From positions 372,001-436,000 of the forward strand of contig NZ_JBISBV010000002.1 in NCBI RefSeq assembly GCF_046592965.1: a stretch of 64,000 bases of DNA, read 5' to 3'. Below are positions 8,707 through 16,545 of this stretch, piece after piece. The stretch's first letter is position 1. Every line of letters starts with the position of its first letter. Both the position numbers and the translations under genes were made by a program. A model generated the notes under the pieces. The model did no database searches and was not told the origin of the DNA. It saw only the letters and a program-made list of their open reading frames with translations. Source of the DNA: Marivita sp046592965. Its GTDB lineage: Bacteria; Pseudomonadota; Alphaproteobacteria; Rhodobacterales; Rhodobacteraceae.

Positions 8707-9855
8707 ATGACAATGGAACACAACTCTTCCACTCACCCCCTACTCCCACCCACCACGGAAGACCAAAGGTTTGACTGGCTCCGTCTCTTGCGCTCTCGCC
8801 GGGTTGGAATCGCGACCTTCTATCGTCTGATGGGCGAATACGGCTCCGCACGCGCGGCATTGGACCATTTGCCCGGCGTCGCGCGGGACGCCGGTGTCGA
8901 AAACTACCAGATTTGCCCCGAAGGCGTTGTGCAGGCCGAATTTCGGGCGGCAAAAGCGGTGGGCGCGCGAATGCTGTGCCGCGGCGATACAGACTATCCC
9001 GCCGCGCTTCTGGATCTCGACGACGCGCCGCCGATCCTGTGGGCGACCGGACATCCGGGCATTGTGCTCCGGCCCCGGATCGCTCTGGTGGGCGCGCGCA
9101 ATGCCTCCTCGCTTGGCGGGCGCATGGCACGGGCCCTTGCCGGCGGACTGGGAGAGGCCGGATTTGTCATCGTGTCCGGCATGGCGCGCGGCGTCGATAC
9201 CGCGGCACATATGGCGGCGCTGGATACCGGAACCATCGCCGTTCTGGGCGGCGGCGTCGACGTGCTCTATCCGGCAGAAAACAGCAAACTGGCCGAGGAT
9301 ATCGTGGCCAACGGTGGTCTGCGGCTCAGTGAGCAGCCGGTCGGCTTGCAGCCACAGGCGCGGCATTTCCCCGCGCGCAACCGGATCATCTCGGGCATGT
9401 CGCAAGCCGTCATCGTGGTTGAGGCTGCGGCCAAATCGGGATCGCTCATCACGGCGCGCACGGCGCTCGATCAGGGCAGGGACGTCATGGCAGTGCCGGG
9501 GCATCCGTTTGATGCGCGTGCCAGCGGCTGCAATCTGCTCTTGCGTGACGGCGCCCGCCTCGTGCGCAACTGCGACGACGTGATCGAGGCGCTCGGGCCG
9601 TTGGTTGCTCCGGCGGCCGAACCGCCACCTGCCCAGCTCCCTCTGGAACCACCCACGCCGCAACGCTCTCTGGCCGAAGTGGCCCGGCTGCACCAGAAAA
9701 TCCTCGACCGGCTCGGCCCGTCGCCTCTGGGCGAAGACCAGTTGATCCGCGATCTGGGCGCAACCTCGCGCACCGTGTCTCCGGCATTGACCGATCTGGA
9801 ACTGGATGGGCGCATCCGCCGTGAACCCGGCGGACTGATTGCGCTCAGGGCGTGA
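8707..9855 (+). CDS. dprA: DNA-processing protein DprA
   Basis: A 382-residue DprA/Smf protein. The Rossmann-like core shows SGMARGVDTAAHMAAL, AVLGGGVDVLYP and ARNRIISGMSQAVIVVEA, and then the VPGHPFD segment. A C-terminal winged helix (about residues 315-380) follows a proline-rich linker, as in many proteobacterial DprA proteins. DprA loads RecA onto incoming single-stranded DNA during transformation and also occurs in bacteria not known to be competent. The start has an in-frame second ATG two codons later; GAGACAGG upstream supports the first. It lies upstream of topA, a common neighbour. Confidence 0.96.
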   Translation: MTMEHNSSTHPLLPPTTEDQRFDWLRLLRSRRVGIATFYRLMGEYGSARAALDHLPGVARDAGVENYQICPEGVVQAEFRAAKAVGARMLCRGDTDYPAALLDLDDAPPILWATGHPGIVLRPRIALVGARNASSLGGRMARALAGGLGEAGFVIVSGMARGVDTAAHMAALDTGTIAVLGGGVDVLYPAENSKLAEDIVANGGLRLSEQPVGLQPQARHFPARNRIISGMSQAVIVVEAAAKSGSLITARTALDQGRDVMAVPGHPFDARASGCNLLLRDGARLVRNCDDVIEALGPLVAPAAEPPPAQLPLEPPTPQRSLAEVARLHQKILDRLGPSPLGEDQLIRDLGATSRTVSPALTDLELDGRIRREPGGLIALRA

Positions 9856-9960
9856 CCGTCATTTTCCGCGGAACTGCCAGCACGCTTTTCGCGTTGTAAT
9901 CCCGCGCAGGCAGGTAATTTTTCTCCTGCAGGACTGTAAAACGAAAAGGATCATTACTCC

Positions 9961-10116
9961 ATGACACACAAGTTTTTCCTGATCATCGCCAGCGTTGCAA
10001 CCTTTGGCCTGGCCGCCTGTGACACCGTGAGCGGCACGTCGAGCCAGGCCATGCCAGCCGACGAAACCGGCATCATCTCCAATGACGACAACGGTGCCAT
10101 CGCCAACAATCCCTAG
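9961..10116 (+). CDS. small lipoprotein, 51 residues
   Basis: A short frame starting MTHKFFLIIASVATFGLAAC. It has a basic start, a hydrophobic core and a lipobox (GLAAC, cysteine at 20), so it should be cleaved and lipidated by Lgt/LspA. The mature part is about 32 residues, acidic and low in hydrophobicity. AAAAGGA precedes the ATG and a strong terminator follows 30 bp after the stop, so it is probably a separate transcription unit between dprA and topA. It has no recognisable family; entericidin-like small lipoproteins are the nearest type by size. Confidence 0.75.
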   Translation: MTHKFFLIIASVATFGLAACDTVSGTSSQAMPADETGIISNDDNGAIANNP

Positions 10117-10146
10117 GCTGCCAGACGCCATTTCAACCCCGTCACA

Positions 10147-10181
10147 AACGGCCCGCATCCACCGCGCGCGGGCCGTTTTTT
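10147..10181 (+). terminator. intrinsic terminator after the small lipoprotein gene
   Basis: A perfect 10-bp stem AACGGCCCGC / GCGGGCCGTT with an 11-nt loop, followed directly by a run of T at 10176-10181. Confidence 0.88.
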
Positions 10182-10361
10182 CGTGCCCTCAAAGTGCGAT
10201 CGAGCCGAAGCGGGAACCAATGAAAGCGCCTCTCTCGGGCACGCAAGGACGAAAGCTACCAACCCCGGGGCGATTGACAATTGGTCCTTGCACACCACAT
10301 CCTGCCCCGCCATATGCAGCCGAACCGACCCGGTTAACCGCATGTAGAAAGGTATTTGTTT

Positions 10362-12989
10362 ATGCCAGTCGTCGTCGTCGAATCCCCGGCCAAAGCCAAA
10401 ACCATCAACAAATACCTGGGGTCCGACTATACCGTTCTGGCATCTTACGGCCATGTGCGCGACCTGCCAGCCAAGAACGGCTCGGTCGATCCCGACAACG
10501 CGTTCGAGATGACGTGGGAGGTCGGTGCGGACTCGCGCAAACATGTGGCGGCGATTGCCGAAGCGCTCAAGACCGACGACGCGCTGATCCTCGCAACCGA
10601 CCCTGACCGAGAGGGCGAGGCGATCTCGTGGCACCTGAAGGAAGCGCTGACAAAACGCCGCTCGATCAAGAAGTCGACCGACGTCAAGCGCGTGACCTTC
10701 AACGCCATCACCAAGGCCGCCGTCACCGAGGCGATGGCCAATCCGCGCGATATCGACGTGCCGCTGGTGGATGCCTATCTGGCCCGACGCGCGCTGGATT
10801 ATCTGGTTGGGTTCAACCTCTCGCCGGTGCTCTGGCGCAAACTTCCCGGCGCGCGATCAGCAGGCCGGGTACAATCGGTCTGCCTGCGCCTGATCGTCGA
10901 CCGCGAGATGGAGATCGAGGCGTTCAAGGCGCGCGAATACTGGTCGGTCAAGGCGGTGCTCGCCACGCCGCGCGGCCAGGAATACGAGGCGCGACTGACG
11001 GTTCTGGCGGGCAAGAAACTCGATCGCTACGATCTGGAAAACGAAACACAGGCCGAATTGGCGGTGCAGGCGGTCACGTCGCGCGATCTTACCGTCAAAT
11101 CGGTCGAGGCCAAGCCCGCCGCGCGCAATCCGTCCGCGCCCTTCATGACATCGACCCTGCAACAGGAAGCGAGCCGCAAGTTCGGCATGGGCGCGCGCCA
11201 GGCGATGAACGCGGCGCAACGGCTTTATGAGGCCGGGCACATCACCTACATGCGGACCGACGGCATCGACATGGCCCCCGAGGCGGTGAGTGAAGTGCGC
11301 GACGCGATCAAGGATCGCTATGGCGCAGATTACGTGCCGTCCAACCCGCGCATCTACAAGAACAAGGCCAAGAACGCGCAGGAAGCGCACGAATGTATCC
11401 GTCCGACCGACATGTCGAAAGACGCCGCGTCGCTGAAGCTGTCGGAGCCTGACCAGCGCAAGCTGTACGATCTGATCTGGAAGCGCACATTGGCGTGCCA
11501 GATGGAATCCGCGCGTATGGAACGCACCACCGTCGATGTGGGCAGCGATGACGGCCAGGTCGTGATGCGGGCGACAGGGCAGGTGGTGTTGTTCGACGGA
11601 TTTCTGCGCGTCTATGAAGAGGGGCGCGACGACACCGTGGTCGATGACGACGACAAGCGCCTGCCGCAGATCTCCGAAGGCGAAAAAGCCGACAAGCGCT
11701 CCATCACCCCCGACCAGCACTTCACCCAACCGCCGCCGCGCTACACCGAGGCGACGCTGGTCAAGCGGATGGAAGAGCTGGGCATCGGCCGCCCCTCGAC
11801 CTATGCCAGCATCATCACCACCATTCAGGACCGCGAATATGTCCGCAAGGAACAAAACCGCCTGATCCCCGAGGACAAAGGCCGGATCGTCACCATCTTC
11901 CTGCTCAATTTCTTCAAGCGTTACGTGGAATACGATTTTACCGCCGCGCTTGAGGCGGAACTGGATGACGTCAGCGCCGGTGAAAAGGACTACAAGGAAC
12001 TGCTGGCGCGGTTCTGGCGCGACTTTTCGGCGGCGATTTCGGAAACCTCGGAATTGCGCATCGCCGAGGTGCTTGACGTGCTGGACGACGCGCTGGCGCC
12101 GCAGCTCTATCCGCCGCGCGAAGATGGCAGCGATCCACGCACCTGCCCGCTTTGCGGCGAGGGGCAGTTGCACCTCAAGACGTCGCGCACCGGCGGCTTT
12201 GTCGGCTGCGGTCGCTATCCCGAATGCCGCTACACGCGCCCCATCGGCGGCGATGCCGCCGAAACCGGCGATCGGATACTGGGCGAGGATGATGGCGACG
12301 AGATTTCCCTGCGCTCTGGCCGCTTTGGCCCCTATGTCCAGCGGGGCGAGGCGACCGAGGAAAACAAGAAACCCAAACGTGCCAGCCTGCCGAAGGGCTG
12401 GCAGGCCGACGAGATGACGCTGGAAAAGGCGCTGACCCTGCTCAGCCTGCCGCGTATCATCGGCACCCATCCCGAGGGTGGTGAGATCAAGTCGAATTTC
12501 GGCCGTTTCGGCCCCTATATCATGCACCAGCTGCCCGACGAGGCAAAGCCCGTCTACGCGAATGTCAAAGACCCGGCCGACGTCTTCGAGGTCGGCATGA
12601 ACCGCGCGGTCGAGATCCTGGCGGAAAAACGCGCCAACCCCGGGCGGGGGCGCGGTGCCGCGGCCAAACCGCTGAAAGAGCTTGGGGAACATCCCGAAAG
12701 CGGCGGCATGATTGCGGTCATGGAGGGGCGGTACGGGCCTTACGTCAAATGGGAAAAGGTGAACGCGACCTTGCCCAAAGACACCGAGCCGGACGCCGTC
12801 ACGATGGATATGGCCGTGGCGCTGATCGCGGAAAAAGCGGCCAAATCGGGCGGCAAGAAGAAAGCGGCAGCCAAGAAGCCGGCAGCCAAGAAAGCCACGA
12901 CCAAGAAGGCACCGGCGAAAAAGACATCGGCGAAAAAGGCACCGGCGAAAAAAGCCCCGGCCAAGAAAGCCGCAACAAAGGACGCCTGA
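10362..12989 (+). CDS. topA: DNA topoisomerase I (type IA)
   Basis: An 875-residue topoisomerase that relaxes negative supercoils. The N-terminal Toprim domain starts VVVVESPAKAKTI and contains TDPDREGEAISWHL. The catalytic tyrosine is Y296 in ITYMRTDG. A C-terminal zinc-ribbon has C595, C598, C616 and C622 (CPLC...GCGRYPEC), followed by GRFGPYV repeats. The last 45 residues are a lysine/alanine tail resembling histone H1, which probably binds DNA non-specifically. The ATG at 10362 follows GAAAGGT; a TTG two codons earlier is less likely. The palindrome CGGTTAACCG lies 21 bp upstream. Confidence 0.98.
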   Translation: MPVVVVESPAKAKTINKYLGSDYTVLASYGHVRDLPAKNGSVDPDNAFEMTWEVGADSRKHVAAIAEALKTDDALILATDPDREGEAISWHLKEALTKRRSIKKSTDVKRVTFNAITKAAVTEAMANPRDIDVPLVDAYLARRALDYLVGFNLSPVLWRKLPGARSAGRVQSVCLRLIVDREMEIEAFKAREYWSVKAVLATPRGQEYEARLTVLAGKKLDRYDLENETQAELAVQAVTSRDLTVKSVEAKPAARNPSAPFMTSTLQQEASRKFGMGARQAMNAAQRLYEAGHITYMRTDGIDMAPEAVSEVRDAIKDRYGADYVPSNPRIYKNKAKNAQEAHECIRPTDMSKDAASLKLSEPDQRKLYDLIWKRTLACQMESARMERTTVDVGSDDGQVVMRATGQVVLFDGFLRVYEEGRDDTVVDDDDKRLPQISEGEKADKRSITPDQHFTQPPPRYTEATLVKRMEELGIGRPSTYASIITTIQDREYVRKEQNRLIPEDKGRIVTIFLLNFFKRYVEYDFTAALEAELDDVSAGEKDYKELLARFWRDFSAAISETSELRIAEVLDVLDDALAPQLYPPREDGSDPRTCPLCGEGQLHLKTSRTGGFVGCGRYPECRYTRPIGGDAAETGDRILGEDDGDEISLRSGRFGPYVQRGEATEENKKPKRASLPKGWQADEMTLEKALTLLSLPRIIGTHPEGGEIKSNFGRFGPYIMHQLPDEAKPVYANVKDPADVFEVGMNRAVEILAEKRANPGRGRGAAAKPLKELGEHPESGGMIAVMEGRYGPYVKWEKVNATLPKDTEPDAVTMDMAVALIAEKAAKSGGKKKAAAKKPAAKKATTKKAPAKKTSAKKAPAKKAPAKKAATKDA
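12862..12980 (+). repeat. topA: degenerate AAG-rich tandem repeat encoding the TopA lysine tail
   Basis: Repeated units such as GGCACCGGCGAAAAAG (twice, 21 bp apart) and GCCAAGAA encode K-K-A-P-A / A-A-K-K blocks. Such repeats can expand or contract by slippage without changing frame when the unit is a multiple of three. Confidence 0.8.
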
Positions 12990-13096
12990 CAGTCACGCGC
13001 AAAGGCAAGACACATAAACTCAATGGAATGTGATTGGCCTTCGCGACGAGGCCTATGCGAAGACTTGCCAAAATCAACATCAAGGCAGGAGCAGTC

Positions 13097-13651
13097 ATGT
13101 CACACACGCCATTCACCCGACGTACCCTTCTCAGCGGCGCCGCCGCTGCTCTGATCGTTCCGGCAACCGTGCGCGCCGACCCGTTCAACCGCCGCAATAT
13201 CTCGTCCTTCGAGCAGCAGAACTGGAACGACCATTTCAGCGAACTGGGCGCCGGCGCAATCGTCTGCGACACGATCTCGAAGGCGCTGCATTACTGGAGC
13301 GCCGATGGTTCCGATTATCGCGTATACCCGACATCCGTGCCCAAAACCGACGAGCTGACCAAGCGCGGCTACACCAAGATCGTGCGCAAGAAGGTTGGTC
13401 CCTCATGGACGCCGACCGCCAGCCAGATGGAGCGGTTCCCCGATTGGAAACCCGTCGAAGGCGGCGCGCCCGACAACCCGTTGGGCACGCACGCGCTTTA
13501 TTTCGACTGGCCCGCCTACCTCATTCACGGCACCCATGACACCCGCAAGATCGGGCGCAAATCGTCGGATGGCTGCATCGGGCTGTTCAACGAGAAGGTC
13601 GAGGAACTCTATGCGCTGGCTCCTGTCGGAACGCAGGTTCGCCTGATTTAA
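13097..13651 (+). CDS. L,D-transpeptidase (YkuD domain), exported
   Basis: A 184-residue protein with a Tat-like signal (TRRTLLSGAAAALIVPATVRA begins near residue 7, cleavage near 27) and a YkuD/ErfK catalytic domain. The catalytic motif is H144-GTHD...SSDGCIG with nucleophile C160. Enzymes of this family cross-link peptidoglycan through 3-3 bonds or attach lipoproteins. The start at 13097 has AAGGCAGGA six bases upstream; an in-frame upstream ATG at 13034 would disrupt the signal peptide. It is a single gene bounded by topA and a strong terminator. Confidence 0.92.
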   Translation: MSHTPFTRRTLLSGAAAALIVPATVRADPFNRRNISSFEQQNWNDHFSELGAGAIVCDTISKALHYWSADGSDYRVYPTSVPKTDELTKRGYTKIVRKKVGPSWTPTASQMERFPDWKPVEGGAPDNPLGTHALYFDWPAYLIHGTHDTRKIGRKSSDGCIGLFNEKVEELYALAPVGTQVRLI

Positions 13652-13674
13652 ACCCACTATTTCCATCTTTACGG

Positions 13675-13709
13675 AAGGCCGCGGAAACCCCTGCGTTTCC
13701 GCGGCCTTT
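13675..13709 (+). terminator. terminator after the L,D-transpeptidase gene
   Basis: A perfect 14-bp stem, AAGGCCGCGGAAAC / GTTTCCGCGGCCTT, loop of 6 nt, ending in TTT. Confidence 0.82.
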
Positions 13710-13798
13710 GCGTGTTCGCCCGCGCGGCCTTGCCGCCGTTGACTTACCCTTGGTGACAGGCCAAAACGCTCTCAAGTTGCACATGAGGGGAAGTCACG

Positions 13799-14503
13799 AT
13801 GAAGAAGGTCTATGGATCGGCGGCAGAGGCGCTGGACGGCGTATTGTCGGACGGGATGCTGATCGCTGCCGGCGGGTTCGGTTTGTGCGGAATCCCGGAA
13901 CTTTTGCTGGAAGCGATCCGCGAGAGCGGTGTGAAGGATCTGACCTTCGCGTCCAACAACGCAGGCGTCGACGATTTCGGCATCGGCATCCTGCTGCAAA
14001 CCAAGCAGGTCAAGAAGATGATGTCGTCCTATGTGGGCGAAAACGCCGAATTCATGCGGCAATATCTGTCCGGCGAACTGGAGCTGGAATTCAATCCTCA
14101 AGGCACGCTGGCCGAGCGGATGCGCGCCGGTGGCTGCGGCATTCCCGGCTTTTACACCAAGACGGGCGTCGGAACGGTCATTGCCGAAGGCAAGGAAAGC
14201 AAGATGTTCAACGGCGAGGAATATATCCTCGAAGAGGGCATCTTTGCCGATCTCTCCATCGTGAAGGCGTGGAAGGCCGATGACACCGGCAACCTGATCT
14301 TCCGCAAGACAGCGCGCAACTTCAACCCGCCTGCGGCCATGTGCGGCAAGATTTGTGTTGCCGAAGTGGAAGAGATCGTGCCGCGCGGATCGCTTGATCC
14401 CGACAGCATCCACCTGCCGGGCATCTATGTGCATCGCATCGTGCAGGGCGAACACGAAAAGCGTATCGAACAGCGCACGACGCGCAAACGGGAGGAAGCA
14501 TAA
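13799..14503 (+). CDS. scoA: 3-oxoacid CoA-transferase subunit A
   Basis: A 234-residue alpha subunit of a family I CoA-transferase (succinyl-CoA:acetoacetate type). It opens MKKVYGSAAEALDGVL and has the glycine-rich CoA-binding stretch AAGGFGLCGIPELL near residues 21-34. The enzyme moves CoA from succinyl-CoA to acetoacetate, for ketone-body or polyhydroxyalkanoate-derived acetoacetate use. Its stop overlaps the ATG of subunit B (TAATG), so the subunits are made in equal amounts. Substrate preference cannot be fixed by sequence reading alone. Confidence 0.95.
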   Translation: MKKVYGSAAEALDGVLSDGMLIAAGGFGLCGIPELLLEAIRESGVKDLTFASNNAGVDDFGIGILLQTKQVKKMMSSYVGENAEFMRQYLSGELELEFNPQGTLAERMRAGGCGIPGFYTKTGVGTVIAEGKESKMFNGEEYILEEGIFADLSIVKAWKADDTGNLIFRKTARNFNPPAAMCGKICVAEVEEIVPRGSLDPDSIHLPGIYVHRIVQGEHEKRIEQRTTRKREEA

Positions 14504-15126
14504 TGCCTTGGGATCGCAACCAGATGGCCGAGCGGGCCGCACAGGAACTTGAAGACGGCTGGTATGTGAACCTTGGCATCGGCATCCCGACGCTGGTGGC
14601 CAACTATGTCGGCGACAAGGACATCACCCTGCAATCGGAAAACGGCATGCTGGGCATGGGCCCGTTCCCCTATGAGGGCGAGGAAGACCCTGACCTGATC
14701 AATGCCGGCAAGCAGACGATCACCGAACTGAGCCGCACGTCCTATTTCGACAGCGCCACCAGCTTTGGCATGATCCGCGGCGGCAAGATCGCGGCGGCCA
14801 TCCTTGGCGCGATGGAGGTGGCGGAAAACGGCGATCTGGCGAACTGGATGATCCCCGGCAAGCTCGTCAAGGGCATGGGCGGCGCGATGGATCTCGTGGC
14901 TGGCGTCAAGAAGGTGGTGGTGGTGATGGACCACACCAACAAGCATGGCGAGAGCAAGCTGCTCAAGGAATGCACCCTGCCGCTGACGGGCACCGGCGTG
15001 GTCGACCGGATCATCACCAATCTGGGCGTGCTCGACGTGGTCGAAGGCGGTTTGAAGATCGTCGAAACTGCGGATGGCGTGACCGAGGATGACATCCGCG
15101 CCGCGACCGAAGCGACAATCGTCTGA
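14503..15126 (+). CDS. scoB: 3-oxoacid CoA-transferase subunit B
   Basis: A 207-residue beta subunit. The catalytic glutamate is E46 in the motif SENGMLGMGPF, which forms the glutamyl-CoA thioester intermediate. The length is normal for the separate-subunit bacterial enzyme. It is coupled to scoA by a one-base overlap and followed by a near-perfect palindromic terminator that separates it from the convergent apt gene. Confidence 0.95.
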   Translation: MPWDRNQMAERAAQELEDGWYVNLGIGIPTLVANYVGDKDITLQSENGMLGMGPFPYEGEEDPDLINAGKQTITELSRTSYFDSATSFGMIRGGKIAAAILGAMEVAENGDLANWMIPGKLVKGMGGAMDLVAGVKKVVVVMDHTNKHGESKLLKECTLPLTGTGVVDRIITNLGVLDVVEGGLKIVETADGVTEDDIRAATEATIV

Positions 15127-15131
15127 TGAGC

Positions 15132-15166
15132 GGGCGGCCGGGTTTTCGAAAATCCGGCCGCCCTTT
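15132..15166 (+). terminator. long palindromic terminator between convergent scoB and apt
   Basis: The 32-bp sequence from GGGCGGCCGG to CCGGCCGCCC is a near-perfect inverted repeat with one G-T pair and its centre at CG, followed by TTT on the plus strand. Because it is symmetric it may work in both directions. Confidence 0.75.
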
Positions 15167-15178
15167 GCCAAACTGCTG

Positions 15179-15721
15179 CTAGTCGCCATCAAAGGCGCAT
15201 AGCGCGTGCACCTCCATCCCCATCGCCTCCAGCCGCGCTCGGCCGCCCAGATCGGGCAGGTCGATGATGAACGCGCAACCGATGGTTTCCCCGCCCAACC
15301 GCTCGATCAGTTTCAGCCCTGCCTCTGCCGTGCCGCCAGTGGCCAGAAGATCGTCCACCAGCAGGATCTTCTCACCGGCCTGAATGGCATCGTCATGCAT
15401 CTCGACGACCGCCTCGCCATATTCCAGTTGATATTCTTCGGAAATCACCGCGCCGGGCAATTTGCCCTTCTTGCGGATCGGCACGAACCCTGCCGAAAGC
15501 TGGTGCGCGATCGCCCCGCCAAGAATGAACCCGCGCGCCTCAAGCCCGACAACCTTGTCAAACCGCACGCCCGCATAGGGGTGCAGCAACTGGTCGATCG
15601 CCATGCGAAACCCGCGCGCATCCGCGAAAAGGGTCGTCACGTCGCGAAACATGATCCCGTCATGCGGGAAATCGACGATCGTGCGGATATAGTCGCGAAC
15701 GGTTTTGGTTGGCCTGGTCAT
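15179..15721 (-). CDS. apt: adenine phosphoribosyltransferase
   Basis: A 180-residue type I phosphoribosyltransferase that salvages adenine to AMP with PRPP. The PRPP-binding motif is KILLVDDLLATGGTA. The upstream EARGFILGGAIAHQL and the RKKGKLPG loop are characteristic of APRT. The normal family length is about 170-180. It is followed on the minus strand by the scoB/apt palindromic hairpin. The LysE-type exporter gene lies 7 bp upstream, so the two may be co-transcribed. Confidence 0.96.
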   Translation of the reverse strand: MTRPTKTVRDYIRTIVDFPHDGIMFRDVTTLFADARGFRMAIDQLLHPYAGVRFDKVVGLEARGFILGGAIAHQLSAGFVPIRKKGKLPGAVISEEYQLEYGEAVVEMHDDAIQAGEKILLVDDLLATGGTAEAGLKLIERLGGETIGCAFIIDLPDLGGRARLEAMGMEVHALCAFDGD

Positions 15722-15728
15722 AAGTCTC

Positions 15729-16352
15729 TCAGGTTGCGCGCCGGGCCATCGCGGTCAGCGCGCCCATTGCAATAAGGGTGGCTCCGCCCGCACGGGTCAG
15801 CCAGCGCAACACGCTCGCCCGCCCGATCCAGTGGCGCAGCCGGTCAGCGGCAAGCGCATAGGCGACCGCGTTCAATGCGGCAAGGCCGACGAACGTGGCG
15901 ATGAGAATCGCGAATTGCGGCAGCAGCGGCGCGGCGGGGCTCAGAAATTGCGGTACAAAGGCGATGAAGAACGCCAGCGATTTAGGATTGAGCGCCGTCA
16001 CCAGCGCCGCATGGCCGAACACGCCGCGTGCCTTTGGCGCTGCCGGGATGGCGGGCAGACCCGAGGACGGTGCCGACCGGATCAGCTTGAGCCCCAGCCA
16101 GACCAGATACACCGCGCCGACCCATTTCAGCACCGTGAACAGCGCGGCGGACGCCATCACCAGCGCCCCCAACCCCGCCAAAGACAGGCTCATCGCGATG
16201 AAATCCCCCAGCGCCACCCCACTCGCCGAAGCCAGCGCCACCCGGCGCCCCTGGCTCATCGCATAGGACAGGACCAGCAGCACCGTCGGGCCCGGGATGA
16301 GCAGAAGGGCGGTCGAAGCAGCCACAAAGGTGAGCCAGAGATCGAATGTCAT
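15729..16352 (-). CDS. LysE/RhtB-family amino-acid exporter
   Basis: A 207-residue inner-membrane protein with about six hydrophobic helices. The family signature near the N-terminus is seen as PGPTVLLVLSYAMSQGRR followed by ASGVALGDF. Members export lysine, threonine, homoserine lactones or related small amino compounds; the substrate cannot be told. The start MTFDLWLTFV at 16352 is preferred over an in-frame ATG at 16436, which adds an arginine-rich non-conserved extension. The gene lies 7 bp before apt on the same strand and is divergent from the SulP gene. Confidence 0.92.
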   Translation of the reverse strand: MTFDLWLTFVAASTALLLIPGPTVLLVLSYAMSQGRRVALASASGVALGDFIAMSLSLAGLGALVMASAALFTVLKWVGAVYLVWLGLKLIRSAPSSGLPAIPAAPKARGVFGHAALVTALNPKSLAFFIAFVPQFLSPAAPLLPQFAILIATFVGLAALNAVAYALAADRLRHWIGRASVLRWLTRAGGATLIAMGALTAMARRAT

Positions 16353-16433
16353 GACGTTTGCCTGTGTTGAATGCTCGCTCCAGAAAACACACGCGCCGCC
16401 ACGGCGTCCAGCCTTTTGCGCGCGCGCGCGGCG

Positions 16434-16462
16434 CATGAGTTGTGGTTTGCACGCAACTCATG
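16434..16462. promoter_or_regulatory. inverted repeat in the LysE/SulP divergent promoter region
   Basis: Perfect 9-bp arms CATGAGTTG / CAACTCATG separated by 11 nt, 84 bp before the SulP start and 82 bp after the LysE start. The arm and spacer lengths suit a dimeric repressor or activator site. An alternating CG run (16418-16430) lies just to its left. No regulator gene is next to it. Confidence 0.45.
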
Positions 16463-16545
16463 TTAATCAGCCGGCCTGCGCAATGGTCTTTTGGCGCGGA
16501 ACCGATTAAACGAGCCGCTTCACATCCGTCCTGCCGAGAGAGTCT

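Noticed and set aside
10331..10340. Palindrome CGGTTAACCG before topA as an operator
   Set aside because: A single 10-bp palindrome without a second site or matching consensus; chance occurrence is likely.
10857..12692. 611-codon frame antisense to topA
   Set aside because: Explained by GC-rich third positions of topA; no family-like motif is seen and the sense protein is fully conserved.
12862..12980. CRISPR-like or satellite repeat
   Set aside because: The units are in frame, degenerate and encode the TopA lysine tail; there are no spacers.
16418..16430. Alternating CG tract as functional Z-DNA
   Set aside because: Only 13 bp, and such runs are frequent in high-GC genomes; kept only as context for the adjacent inverted repeat.
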